From contig NZ_LMJL01000010.1 in the NCBI RefSeq assembly GCF_001429295.1, positions 65,874-129,873 of the forward strand: DNA of 64,000 bases, read 5' to 3'. Below the pieces are notes generated by a model. It saw only the letters and a list, made by a program, of their open reading frames with translations. It was not told the origin of the DNA and searched no databases. The position numbers and the translations under genes were made by a program. Below, in pieces: positions 33,188 through 41,949 of the stretch (positions are counted from its first letter, which is position 1; the number at the start of each line of letters is the position of its first letter). The DNA comes from Flavobacterium sp. Root935 (GTDB lineage Bacteria; Bacteroidota; Bacteroidia; Flavobacteriales; Flavobacteriaceae).

Positions 33188-35311
33188 TTACTCTTTTAGT
33201 ATTTTTTTAGAATAAGAGCCTTCACCATCCGTAACTCGCACTACATAAACTCCTTTTGGCAATCTCGAAATTTCTATTTCTGGTTGATTTCCTTTGACAA
33301 AGTTTATAGTTTTCTTTAAAACAGGCTGTCCCGTTATATTAAATATTTGTACATCGGCACTGCCTTGATGATTGGTATCAATTTTTAAATAATTGCTGGC
33401 TTCATCAACAAAAACTGTCATATCATTTGAGCTCTCATTTTCAGCCACTACTGTTTCTACTGCCAAAGCACTTTTAGCTGCAGAAGACTCAACTTGCACG
33501 AATTGCCATTGTTGGTTCAAACCTCCAGTATAACTCCAAACTTGAATATTGGCTCCATTTGCTGTAGATACATTTTCAACATCTAGAGATTTTCCGCTGT
33601 TTACATTTATGATTTTGTAGTAACCGCCTCCTAAACTTGTCACAGTCCATTTGAATTCATTTGAAGACGAAAAAGTTTTTTGCTGCACCTTTAATCCATC
33701 TGCGGTACCGTTATTTTCCACAGCCAAGTACATTCCAGTTGATTTTACAATAATGTAATAATTCCCGCTTCCGTCAGAAACAAATTTCCAGCGCTGATTA
33801 TTGCCGCCTCCGTTTGTTATATCATATTGCTGAATCCTTCCTCCGCTTGTAGTTGAATTATCAGCAACATCTAAACCTTTATTACTATTTCTTGAAATAA
33901 TATTATAGTAACCAGGAAAACTAGTAACAGGAGGTGTTCCTGCTCCCCATGTAAAAGTTACTGCAGATGAAGCAGGAACTGCATAATTAAATGCCGATGA
34001 TCCTGATACTACTTTTATTGTGTTTGATGATCCGCCGGAGTTATATACTACAAGTGCAATGGAACCATCAGGATTTTTAAATCCGACTGATGAAATACTG
34101 CCGTTTGTACTTGACGAACTAATTCTTACAGCTCCTGGTTTTACATATTTTGAAATTTGGCCAATAATATAAAATGCAACATTTTTAGTATAGGTAGTGC
34201 TATTATTAACCGTAATCGCTCCTAAACAAGTGTTACATCCGCCTGGAGTTCGCGGTCCTAAACTTGAATTATTTGCTGCATTCCATTCCAAAACTGTTTT
34301 CGACCAGTTATTTGTACTGCCTATTACAACATTTTGCATATGCCAGCCAAAATCACCGCTAAAACTTCCGCCTGAGCCTGTATATTGTTCTGTAAAATAT
34401 ACGTTTTTATTTGTGGCATTTCGTACTGTTGACATTGCCGATATATTTCCTAAATACAAATGAAAAGCTGCTCCATCTACATAACTGCTATTATTCAAAA
34501 CATCAGTAGGATATGCGGTGTTATCGCAGTTATGATCAAAAGCAATAATTTTGACATTTCCGTAACCTGCCGCAGCCATTTGAGGTCCAAGTTGTTGATT
34601 AATAAAATTCTTTTGTTCTGTCGAATTCATCAGCATACTTGGCTCATTATTTGGATTTTCTGGCTCGTTTTGTGGAGTAATTCCCCAAATCGGAATTCCC
34701 AGCGCCTGCATTGCCGCAATGTATTTCACAAAATATCTCGCATAAGCCGCATAATATTGTGTTTGTAAACTTCCTCCAACCCAAGAACCATTAGTTTTCA
34801 TCCAGCGTGGTGCAGACCAAGGTGTAGCTAGTACTTTTATGTTTGGATTGATCTGCTGGATTTTTTTGATAATTGGAATTAAATATGTTAAATCAGGCCC
34901 GTTTAAGCTAAAATTGTTCATATTTGTATCGCCAGAAGTTTCATTGTAACTGTAAGATGAACTGCTTAAGTCAGAAGCTCCGATACTGATACGAACTAAA
35001 CTTGCATTTAATCCTGTTGTGGGATTATATAAATCATTTAGCAATTGGTTTTGCTGTGTTGCTGCCATACCGCTGATCACTTCACAACTGCCTTCGGTTA
35101 GGGTGTAACCAAATCCATCAATGGTTTGATAAGTTGTTCCCGGATTGACTGTGACTGTGGAAGGATTAGATCCTGAATTGGTTCCAAAGCTGACAGCAGA
35201 TTGCTGCTGTAATAATTTGGTTTGATCTCCTGTTGTCATCCAAGGAGTTACAGTTTGTGCATTTAAGCTGTAAATAAATAATAGCATACTACTAAGAAGC
35301 AGTTTTCGCAT
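33188..35311 (-). CDS. Secreted GH30 glycosidase with ricin-type lectin and T9SS sorting domain
   Basis: 707 residues from MRKLLLSSMLLFIYSLNAQ (signal peptide; an ATG at 35350 adds 13 residues). Residues ~55-455 are a GH30 (beta/alpha)8 barrel with side beta domain: TIDGFGYTLTEGS, ATPWSAPRWMK, ITPQNEPENP (acid/base Glu216) and VYFTEQYTGSGG (nucleophile Glu308). Residues ~475-615 are a ricin-B lectin trefoil with GLDV, GNNQRWKF and LNQQWQF repeats. The last ~75 residues (VQIFNITGQPVL...LPKGVYVVRV) are a type A T9SS sorting domain, predicting surface attachment or release. Probably cleaves beta-1,6-glucan or glucosyl/xylosyl polymers; specificity unknown. Confidence 0.9.
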   Translation of the reverse strand: MRKLLLSSMLLFIYSLNAQTVTPWMTTGDQTKLLQQQSAVSFGTNSGSNPSTVTVNPGTTYQTIDGFGYTLTEGSCEVISGMAATQQNQLLNDLYNPTTGLNASLVRISIGASDLSSSSYSYNETSGDTNMNNFSLNGPDLTYLIPIIKKIQQINPNIKVLATPWSAPRWMKTNGSWVGGSLQTQYYAAYARYFVKYIAAMQALGIPIWGITPQNEPENPNNEPSMLMNSTEQKNFINQQLGPQMAAAGYGNVKIIAFDHNCDNTAYPTDVLNNSSYVDGAAFHLYLGNISAMSTVRNATNKNVYFTEQYTGSGGSFSGDFGWHMQNVVIGSTNNWSKTVLEWNAANNSSLGPRTPGGCNTCLGAITVNNSTTYTKNVAFYIIGQISKYVKPGAVRISSSSTNGSISSVGFKNPDGSIALVVYNSGGSSNTIKVVSGSSAFNYAVPASSAVTFTWGAGTPPVTSFPGYYNIISRNSNKGLDVADNSTTSGGRIQQYDITNGGGNNQRWKFVSDGSGNYYIIVKSTGMYLAVENNGTADGLKVQQKTFSSSNEFKWTVTSLGGGYYKIINVNSGKSLDVENVSTANGANIQVWSYTGGLNQQWQFVQVESSAAKSALAVETVVAENESSNDMTVFVDEASNYLKIDTNHQGSADVQIFNITGQPVLKKTINFVKGNQPEIEISRLPKGVYVVRVTDGEGSYSKKILKE

Positions 35312-35726
35312 TTTATTTACTCGCGCAGATGTTTGAGTAGTTTTGTGCATTTTTTTGTGGTTTTGGTTTTTGATAATTAGTTTTTCTTATTTATTTCCTT
35401 TTATTTTACTAAAACATCACAATATTATGAGTATTTTTACAATATTCTCATTTTTAAAACTTTACAAATACACATCAAATTTAAAAATCAGATATAACAA
35501 AAACTCATCTCAATGTTCTATAATTAACTAATAATCATTAATTTAAAAAATAAAAAATCATAAAAAACTTACTTATTTAAAGCTAAATAACTTATCAAAA
35601 AACAAATAGTTATACAATTACCTTACAAAACGTGTTTTATTGCGTATTTACAGGGATTAATGACAAATATCAGTATAGTGAAAAAAGTTAAATTGTATTT
35701 TTGCAATCTACTTTAAATACAATAAA
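35312..35726. other. A+T-rich divergent gap, GH30 / truncated hemoglobin
   Basis: 415 bases without a supported gene; long runs of A+T and short frames only. On the plus strand TATTTTTG at 35696-35703 is a -7 element 23 bases before the hemoglobin ATG. No clear -33 and no convincing symmetric operator. Confidence 0.45.
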
Positions 35727-36137
35727 ATGGCAGATTTAAAAGATATTTCGACAATAGAAGACATTAAACAAATGGTCGACAGCTTTTATGGGAATGTTAG
35801 AAAAGATGATCTTATTGGTCCTATTTTTAATGATAAGCTGCAAGATCGCTGGGAACCGCATTTGCAAAAAATGTATAATTTCTGGCAGACTATTTTATTT
35901 GATGTCCGCGCTTATTCTGGAACTCCATTTCCACCACACAAACAACTGCCTGTTGATAAAACTCATTTTGACCGCTGGATTCAGATTTTCAATTCTACCA
36001 TTGACTCACAATTTGCGGGTGTAATTACTGAAGAAGCTAAAATGCGTGCCGCAAATATGGCTTTTATGTTCAGTCATAAAATTGAATATTTCAGAAATGC
36101 CGAAAACGAGTTAAGAAATTCCAGTAAAAAATCTTAA
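35727..36137 (+). CDS. Group III truncated hemoglobin
   Basis: 136 residues, single globin domain. DIKQMVDSFYGNVRKDDLIGPIFN covers helices A-B, MYNFWQTILF is the helix E/C region with conserved Trp, and PHKQLPVDKTHFDRWIQIFN contains the proximal His (HFDRW) typical of group III (trHbP). Binds O2/NO via haem in the cytoplasm; the physiological job of group III proteins is not settled (NO or microaerobic metabolism suggested). Preceded by a TATTTTTG -7 element and followed after 80 bases by a small secreted protein gene. Confidence 0.92.
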   Translation: MADLKDISTIEDIKQMVDSFYGNVRKDDLIGPIFNDKLQDRWEPHLQKMYNFWQTILFDVRAYSGTPFPPHKQLPVDKTHFDRWIQIFNSTIDSQFAGVITEEAKMRAANMAFMFSHKIEYFRNAENELRNSSKKS

Positions 36138-36217
36138 AAACTAATTGGTCAATAAAAAACAGATTCCTTAATTCGATATATTTGAATGAATTAATCTCAA
36201 ATCTATATTTCTTATTT

Positions 36218-36664
36218 ATGAAAAAAGTAATCTTGTTTTTTATAATTTGTTTTTCTTTTTTAAATCATTCAAACGCACAATCTCAAGCGCCGGTTTCTAA
36301 TTTATACAAGGGAACAGTCGACGGAAAAACTCCTATAACACTTTACATCAAAACAGAAGAAAATCCTTGTACTGCCGATTTAATGTTTACTTCAATGTAT
36401 CGTTACAATAAATCAAATAATTGGATTCAGCTTGATATTACTCAAAACAGAAAAAAAGAAAACGAATTTGTTTTAGTCGAACATAGTTTCAGCGGTGTAT
36501 TAATTTTAAAGAAAACCGGCAATACTTTTACTGGTTTATGGATTAGCCCTGATGCTCAAAAACAGCTTAAGGTTGATTTAAAAGAGGCTTCAATGACTAA
36601 AAAGGAAATTGAAAACTTTGAAAAAACAATGGAAAAAGTCAATTATGAGAATAATGACTGCTAA
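36218..36664 (+). CDS. Small secreted protein of unknown function
   Basis: 148 residues from MKKVILFFIICFSFLNHSNAQ, a good signal peptide (the frame opens 12 codons earlier at 36182 without signal features). The mature part has a beta-rich start (SNLYKGTVDGKTPITLYIKT, later LVEHSFSGVLILKKTGNTFTGLWI) that resembles the small periplasmic beta-barrel-like domains of many hypothetical proteins, and an acidic/lysine-rich helical end. Two Cys (ENPCTAD and the terminal NDC) could pair. No family recognised. In the same direction as the hemoglobin and phenylalanine hydroxylase genes but with its own spacing. Confidence 0.7.
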   Translation: MKKVILFFIICFSFLNHSNAQSQAPVSNLYKGTVDGKTPITLYIKTEENPCTADLMFTSMYRYNKSNNWIQLDITQNRKKENEFVLVEHSFSGVLILKKTGNTFTGLWISPDAQKQLKVDLKEASMTKKEIENFEKTMEKVNYENNDC

Positions 36665-36801
36665 AATTTTAACTATTACTCATTTCTCAAAATCTATAAA
36701 AACGCAATAAAAATCACTTTAGAATAAAAATATTGTGGTAAACAGCAAAAATTAGCGGTCTAAATTCGTAATTTTACATTCTAATCTACAACGTTTGCGA
36801 A

Positions 36802-38577
36802 ATGAACCCAAATATTGAAACCAATCCGTTATTAGAGCGATTGCCTAAACATTTACAGCAATTTATTAAGCCTCAAGATTATAGTGATTATACTCCTATT
36901 AATCAAGCGGTTTGGAGATATGTTATGCGTAAAAACGTAGATTATCTTTCTAAAGTTGCCCATCATTCGTATTTAGAAGGTTTACGCAAAACTGGAATTG
37001 AGATCGATTCCATTCCGAGTATGTACGGAATGAATCGTATTTTGAGCGAAATTGGCTGGGCGGCAGTTGCTGTTGATGGATTTATTCCGCCAAATGCTTT
37101 TATGGAATTTCAGGCTTATAATGTTTTGGTTATTGCTTCGGATATCAGGCAATTAGAACATATTGAATATACTCCCGCACCAGACATCATTCACGAAGGT
37201 GCCGGTCACGCTCCTATTATTGCCAATCCAGAATATGCCGAATATTTACGACGTTTTGGCGAAATTGGGTGCAAAGCCATTTCTTCTCATAAAGATTATC
37301 AAATGTACGAAGCGATTCGTCTGCTTTCTATTTTAAAGGAAGCCGAAGATACGCCTCAGGAAAAAATAGACGAAGCCGAAAAAGCAGTTGCCGATTTACA
37401 AAACAATATGGGCGAATTGTCTGAAATGGCGCAAATTAGAAACCTGCATTGGTGGACAGTTGAATATGGCTTAATCGGGACGGTTGAAGATCCTAAAATA
37501 TATGGTGCCGGATTACTTTCTTCTATTGGTGAAAGTGCTTGGTGTATGACTGATAACGTGAAGAAAATTCCGTATGATATTTCAGCGGCGAATCAGAATT
37601 TTGATATTACGCAGTTACAGCCACAACTTTATGTAACGCCTACATTTTCTTATTTGAGTCTGATTTTAGAAGAATTTGCGAATAAAATGGCTTTGCGAAC
37701 TGGAGGCCTTTCGGGAATTCAGAAATTGATTCAATCCAATGCTTTAGGAACAATTGAATTGAGTACAGGTTTACAAATTTCAGGAGTTTTTACCAATGTA
37801 GTTGAAGACGAAGGAAAACCTGTTTACATTCAAACAACTGGAAAAACAGCATTGGCTTACCGCGAAAAAGAATTAGTCGGCCACGGAACTTTGACACATC
37901 CGCATGGATTTGGAAGCCCGATTGGAAAACTGAAAGGTTTTAATCTGGCTATTGAAGACATGAGTCCGAAAGATCTGCAGGCTTACAGTATTGTAGAAAA
38001 CGAGACTGTAAAACTGGAATTTGAAGGTAATATTATTGTTGAAGGTGAAATCATTACAGGTTCTAGAAATCTTCATGGAGAGATTATTTTAATCAGTTTT
38101 AGAAATTGTACGGTTACGCATGGTGAAACGATTTTGTTTCAGCCCGATTGGGGAAATTATGATATGGCGATTGGTAAAAAAGTTATATCTGCATTTTCTG
38201 GTCCAGCCGATGTGAACTCTTTCGATTTAATTAACATTGTTCCGACCACTAAAACTATAAAGGCAAAACATACTGAAGAGCGTGATGAATTAGAAATTCT
38301 ATACGCAACAGTTCGTAACATTCGAAATAATAAAGACTCTAAAACCGAATTAAAGTCTGTTTTTGAAAAATTAAAAAATAATCATTCTAACGATTGGTTG
38401 TTATCAATTGAAATAGCAGAGCTTCTAAAAGATTCAGACGAAAAGCAGCTTTTACAAGAAGTATTGGTTTACTTGGATCAATTGAAGGTAAAACGTCCTG
38501 AAATTGCACATTTAATTTCTGGCGGATTGGATTTGATTTTTGATAGCTCTTTGCCTAATTTGCCACAAAGACACTAA
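36802..38577 (+). CDS. phhA: Aromatic amino acid hydroxylase (phenylalanine 4-monooxygenase type), long form
   Basis: 591 residues. Pterin- and iron-dependent hydroxylation of phenylalanine to tyrosine. Iron ligands visible as His131 and His136 (DIIHEGAGHAPI) and Glu221 (WWTVEYGLIG); SYLEGLRKTGIEIDSIPSMYGMN is the family's N-terminal core. The catalytic part ends near residue 310. The remaining ~280 residues, including AYREKELVGHGTLTHPHGFG and GSRNLHGEIILISFRNCTV, form an extra C-terminal domain absent from the ~260-residue proteobacterial PhhA; this two-part form is known in Bacteroidota, but the tail has no assigned function that I know of. Confidence 0.9.
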   Translation: MNPNIETNPLLERLPKHLQQFIKPQDYSDYTPINQAVWRYVMRKNVDYLSKVAHHSYLEGLRKTGIEIDSIPSMYGMNRILSEIGWAAVAVDGFIPPNAFMEFQAYNVLVIASDIRQLEHIEYTPAPDIIHEGAGHAPIIANPEYAEYLRRFGEIGCKAISSHKDYQMYEAIRLLSILKEAEDTPQEKIDEAEKAVADLQNNMGELSEMAQIRNLHWWTVEYGLIGTVEDPKIYGAGLLSSIGESAWCMTDNVKKIPYDISAANQNFDITQLQPQLYVTPTFSYLSLILEEFANKMALRTGGLSGIQKLIQSNALGTIELSTGLQISGVFTNVVEDEGKPVYIQTTGKTALAYREKELVGHGTLTHPHGFGSPIGKLKGFNLAIEDMSPKDLQAYSIVENETVKLEFEGNIIVEGEIITGSRNLHGEIILISFRNCTVTHGETILFQPDWGNYDMAIGKKVISAFSGPADVNSFDLINIVPTTKTIKAKHTEERDELEILYATVRNIRNNKDSKTELKSVFEKLKNNHSNDWLLSIEIAELLKDSDEKQLLQEVLVYLDQLKVKRPEIAHLISGGLDLIFDSSLPNLPQRH

Positions 38578-38648
38578 GGCGAGAAATTATTCTTCTTTTG
38601 CTAATTTTTTAATTTCGCAAGAAGCAGAGTCGTAAATTTTCCTTTCAA

Positions 38649-38775
38649 TTGCCTCCTGCTTTAGCTGGAGGGCATATAAAGACAAAATCAAGAGGCTTTA
38701 GCCAAATCTCATGTTTTTTTTGGCTAAAGCCTTTTTCAATCTTCATGAAATACCTCCAGCTAAAGCAGGAGGCAA
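38649..38775. repeat. Nested inverted-repeat element (cruciform-forming)
   Basis: Perfect 23-base outer arms (38649-38671 and 38753-38775, starting TTGCCTCCTGCTTTAGC) and perfect 13-base inner arms GGCTTTAGCCAAA (38694-38706) / TTTGGCTAAAGCC (38719-38731). The outer arms are themselves near-palindromic (CCTCC...GGAGG). It lies between convergent phhA and the DUF4230 gene and contains no gene; the flanking bases are A+T-rich. Confidence 0.85.
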
Positions 38776-38817
38776 GTCAAATAAAAACTTTGCGCCTTAG
38801 TGGCATGTAGGCAAACT

Positions 38818-39447
38818 TCACAGCTTCAAATCTTGATTCAGCTCGGTCTCAGATTCAATAACTTTCCCGTTGTATTGTAATTTCCAGCCCATTGAATTTG
38901 TCATAATTAAGATTTTTGACAATTCACTTATTAATCTATTTTGGGCATTTGTTTTTAGAGTAGATTTCTCAATTTTTTTAGCCAGATTGGCTTTTACTGA
39001 TTTATTGATTTTATTATAATCATCTCCCGTAAACGGATTCAGTTTACTTTGTTCAACATCATAAAACTGAATATCTGGATTTATTGTAATTTCTTCTTTT
39101 GGGATATTTAAGATGGTTATCGTTTTATTTTTTTCATCGATGTCGTATTTCATTTGATGTAAATCGTAAGCAACAGTGACATTAGCATTTACTACAATTA
39201 GTGCTTTCTTTTCAAAAGAAACCAAATCCATTAAATATTTCTGCTGATTTTTATAAGTAACCACCTCAGAGAAATGACCTTCGGTTACGACCAATTTTCC
39301 AACATTAAGAATCTGTTGCTGAATTAAATTAGTATTATACTGAATATCAGAATCGTCTTCTTTTTTAAACTGGCAATATTTAAAAGCCAGAACAATTAAT
39401 AAAACGATGATACCAACACCTATAATTCTTTTGATTAAGTTTTGCAT
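38818..39447 (-). CDS. DUF4230 membrane-anchored protein
   Basis: 209 residues. One N-terminal membrane segment (IIGVGIIVLLIVLAFKYC) followed by an extracytoplasmic domain with DUF4230 hallmarks: VGKLVVTEGHFSEVVTYK, ALIVVNANVTVAYDLHQM, ITILNIPKEEITINPDIQFYDVEQS, NPFTGDDYNKI. The function is unknown. The gene has its own spacing from the tamL stop (174 bases of repeat-rich filler) and converges on phhA across the inverted-repeat element. Confidence 0.87.
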   Translation of the reverse strand: MQNLIKRIIGVGIIVLLIVLAFKYCQFKKEDDSDIQYNTNLIQQQILNVGKLVVTEGHFSEVVTYKNQQKYLMDLVSFEKKALIVVNANVTVAYDLHQMKYDIDEKNKTITILNIPKEEITINPDIQFYDVEQSKLNPFTGDDYNKINKSVKANLAKKIEKSTLKTNAQNRLISELSKILIMTNSMGWKLQYNGKVIESETELNQDLKL

Positions 39448-39621
39448 TCTAATAAAATATTTAGACCAATTTACTTCTTTTTTTATTCTTTGCCACGAAT
39501 TGCACTAATTACACTAATTTTTTAAAATGTCAAATTTGACGTTCTTAATTTTTAATTTGTGAAATCGATAAAAAACATACAGCTAAGATTAGTGAAAATT
39601 CATGAAATTAGACACAAAAAA

Positions 39622-41949
39622 TTAGAACGGATATCCGATAGCAATATTTAAAATTAGATTGTCTTTTCTCCAAGAACTATCTCCAAAATCAATCTTATCA
39701 ATCACCCATCGCTGTCCGTCTGGAAGCGCAGGATTACGAAGTGGAATTGCTAAATCTGTTCTTAAAATCAAAAATGACAAATCAAAACGCAAACCTACTC
39801 CGGCACCAACTGCAAGTTCTTTCATAAAATCTTTTGAAATTTCAGCTCCTGGTTTATCTGGGTCGGCATTTAAAAGCCAAATATTTCCAGCATCTAAGAA
39901 CACTGCTCCTCGAACAATACTAAACAATTTAGCTCGATATTCTGTATTAAATTCCAGCTTCAAATCTGCTGATTGATCTGGTGTATAATTATTATTTGTT
40001 GTCGGCGGAATCACATAACTACCCGGTCCTAACGTTCTGGCTCTAAAAGCTCTAATACTATTCGTTCCTCCTACGACAAACTGCTTTGAAGTTGGAAGTG
40101 TATTTGAGTTTCCATAAGCAAATCCGGCACCGAGAATTAATCGGCTTGCTAATTCGCTTTCTTTTCCGAGTTTTAAATAATGCCTGAAATCTGTTTTGAT
40201 TTTTACATATTGGCTAAACGGAACATCAAATATAGTCTTTACATTATCTTTCTTATAATTGGCACCTGTAACCAATCCTGTAATATTTCCCGCTAAATCC
40301 AATTCACCATTAAAATAGATGGTATTTTTTCGGCGTTTCTGCATGGTATTCGTATAGGTATAATTGTAAGTCGGACCAAAAATCAACTGTTTTTCAATTA
40401 CTTTTCCAAGCGCAGGATCTTCTTTTATATCTGCCAAATATTCTGGTGTAACATGATTTGGACTCACATAGGTAACATCAATAACATTTAATTGATGTTC
40501 TTTACGAATGTTTTCTTTCCATAAATAACCAAATGAAGTGTTGAAAGAATTCAAGGCATACAACTGTGTTCTTTTTTGATATTCGTAACGCAAAGTTGCT
40601 TTAGTTCTTGGCACAAATTCGCTGTTTCCTTGTATATTAAATGGCGTTATAAATCGTGGCCAAGTCAAACTAACTTCCCCTCCGAGTTTATAAATATTTT
40701 TTCCTCTATTCACTCCCCCAAGCTGGAAATCAGCTCCTCCAAAGACCGAAGCTGTAAATAATTCTGCTCCTCTAAAAAAGTTTCGATTGTTCCAATTTAA
40801 ATTTAATTCTGTCCCCGTGTAACTTGCTGAATTGGTTTTACCTATAACTTCAACACGAATAAACTTTTTAGGAAGCAAGGTTAAATAATAGTAGGAATTT
40901 AAAGCATTTGGAATCGAATCAGACGGTTTAAATTCGTTTTTCACAAAACTGAATGTTCCCAGATTTACAAATCGGTTTAAAGTTAAATTGTGATCTTTTC
41001 TATTGTATAAATCTCCTTTTTTAAAGTAAATAGTTCGATCATAAACTCTTGGTTTAAAAGTTTCTGCAGTGTCTATTATTGTAAAATCTTTGTATTGTGT
41101 GATATTTCTTTTTCGATAAACGGCACTATCGTTTGTAAGTGAGTAATTTGGATAAACAAATATTTTATCAATCTTGTAAGAAGTCAGCGCTTTTACTGGC
41201 GTATCATCTTTAATTACAAGTCTAATTTTCACTTCATGATTTCCTTTAGTACTGTCTACTTTTGCTAAAATATAATCTGGATTAAAATAAAAATATCCAT
41301 TTTCTTTTAATCTCGCATCAATACGTTCTCTCTCGGCTTTAATGACATCCAAATCGTAAGGTTTTCCAACTTTAAGAAGACTTCTACGGTGGCTCTTGGC
41401 TATAATCTTTGATATTCTTAAAGAGTCATCAGGGAAAGTAACACTTTTTATAATGTATTGCTGTTTCGGAGTAACGGTGTATTCTGCAGTTACTCTTTTA
41501 TTTCGAACAGTCGAATCGGCGCTTACACGGCTTTTAAAATAACCTCTGTTTTCCGTAAAATTTCGCAAAACCGATGCGTTATAATCCAAATCAACTTTGC
41601 TGAATAAAACTGGTGCTTCTCCCACTTTATTTCGAAGCCAATATCGTGTTCCTTTTTGTTTTTTAGGTTCTCCAGCCAAATTATAAATCCATAATTTAGG
41701 ACGTAAACCGAAAATCTGTTTATTAGGTTTTGGACGCAATAAATCTTTCAATTCAGTTTCCAGCGCCTTACGGTCTTTCTTTTTCATCAGCGAATCTTTT
41801 ACGGTAACCGAACCGCCGACATAAAGCAAATCGCCTTCTGGAAGATATTTGGTATTACTGCATCCTACAATAAAAAACAAGGAAAACAGTGCCATACACT
41901 TGATATAAAATTGTCTTATATGTTTATGTTTTCTGCTCATTTCCTTCAA
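39622..41949 (-). CDS. tamL: BamA/TamA-family outer-membrane lipoprotein (TamL)
   Basis: 775 residues. The N-terminus has a lipoprotein signal ending FFIVGC followed by SNTKYLPEGDLLYVGG, the form typical of Bacteroidota TamL rather than a plain signal peptide. POTRA-like repeats span ~45-330 (FTENRGYFKSRVSADSTV; LKENGYFYFNPDYILAKVDS), and the 16-strand Omp85 barrel has FVVGGTNSIRAFRARTLGPG (the GxR loop region) and ends in NLILNIAIGYPF. Works with TamB in outer-membrane protein or lipid assembly. It overlaps the tamB stop by 26 bases, or by 17 if the ATG at 41940 is used. Confidence 0.92.
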   Translation of the reverse strand: MKEMSRKHKHIRQFYIKCMALFSLFFIVGCSNTKYLPEGDLLYVGGSVTVKDSLMKKKDRKALETELKDLLRPKPNKQIFGLRPKLWIYNLAGEPKKQKGTRYWLRNKVGEAPVLFSKVDLDYNASVLRNFTENRGYFKSRVSADSTVRNKRVTAEYTVTPKQQYIIKSVTFPDDSLRISKIIAKSHRRSLLKVGKPYDLDVIKAERERIDARLKENGYFYFNPDYILAKVDSTKGNHEVKIRLVIKDDTPVKALTSYKIDKIFVYPNYSLTNDSAVYRKRNITQYKDFTIIDTAETFKPRVYDRTIYFKKGDLYNRKDHNLTLNRFVNLGTFSFVKNEFKPSDSIPNALNSYYYLTLLPKKFIRVEVIGKTNSASYTGTELNLNWNNRNFFRGAELFTASVFGGADFQLGGVNRGKNIYKLGGEVSLTWPRFITPFNIQGNSEFVPRTKATLRYEYQKRTQLYALNSFNTSFGYLWKENIRKEHQLNVIDVTYVSPNHVTPEYLADIKEDPALGKVIEKQLIFGPTYNYTYTNTMQKRRKNTIYFNGELDLAGNITGLVTGANYKKDNVKTIFDVPFSQYVKIKTDFRHYLKLGKESELASRLILGAGFAYGNSNTLPTSKQFVVGGTNSIRAFRARTLGPGSYVIPPTTNNNYTPDQSADLKLEFNTEYRAKLFSIVRGAVFLDAGNIWLLNADPDKPGAEISKDFMKELAVGAGVGLRFDLSFLILRTDLAIPLRNPALPDGQRWVIDKIDFGDSSWRKDNLILNIAIGYPF

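Noticed and set aside
35655..35680. FNR/HcpR-like operator upstream of the truncated hemoglobin (TGACAAATATCA)
   Set aside because: Half-sites are not symmetric enough and distance to the -7 box is not diagnostic.
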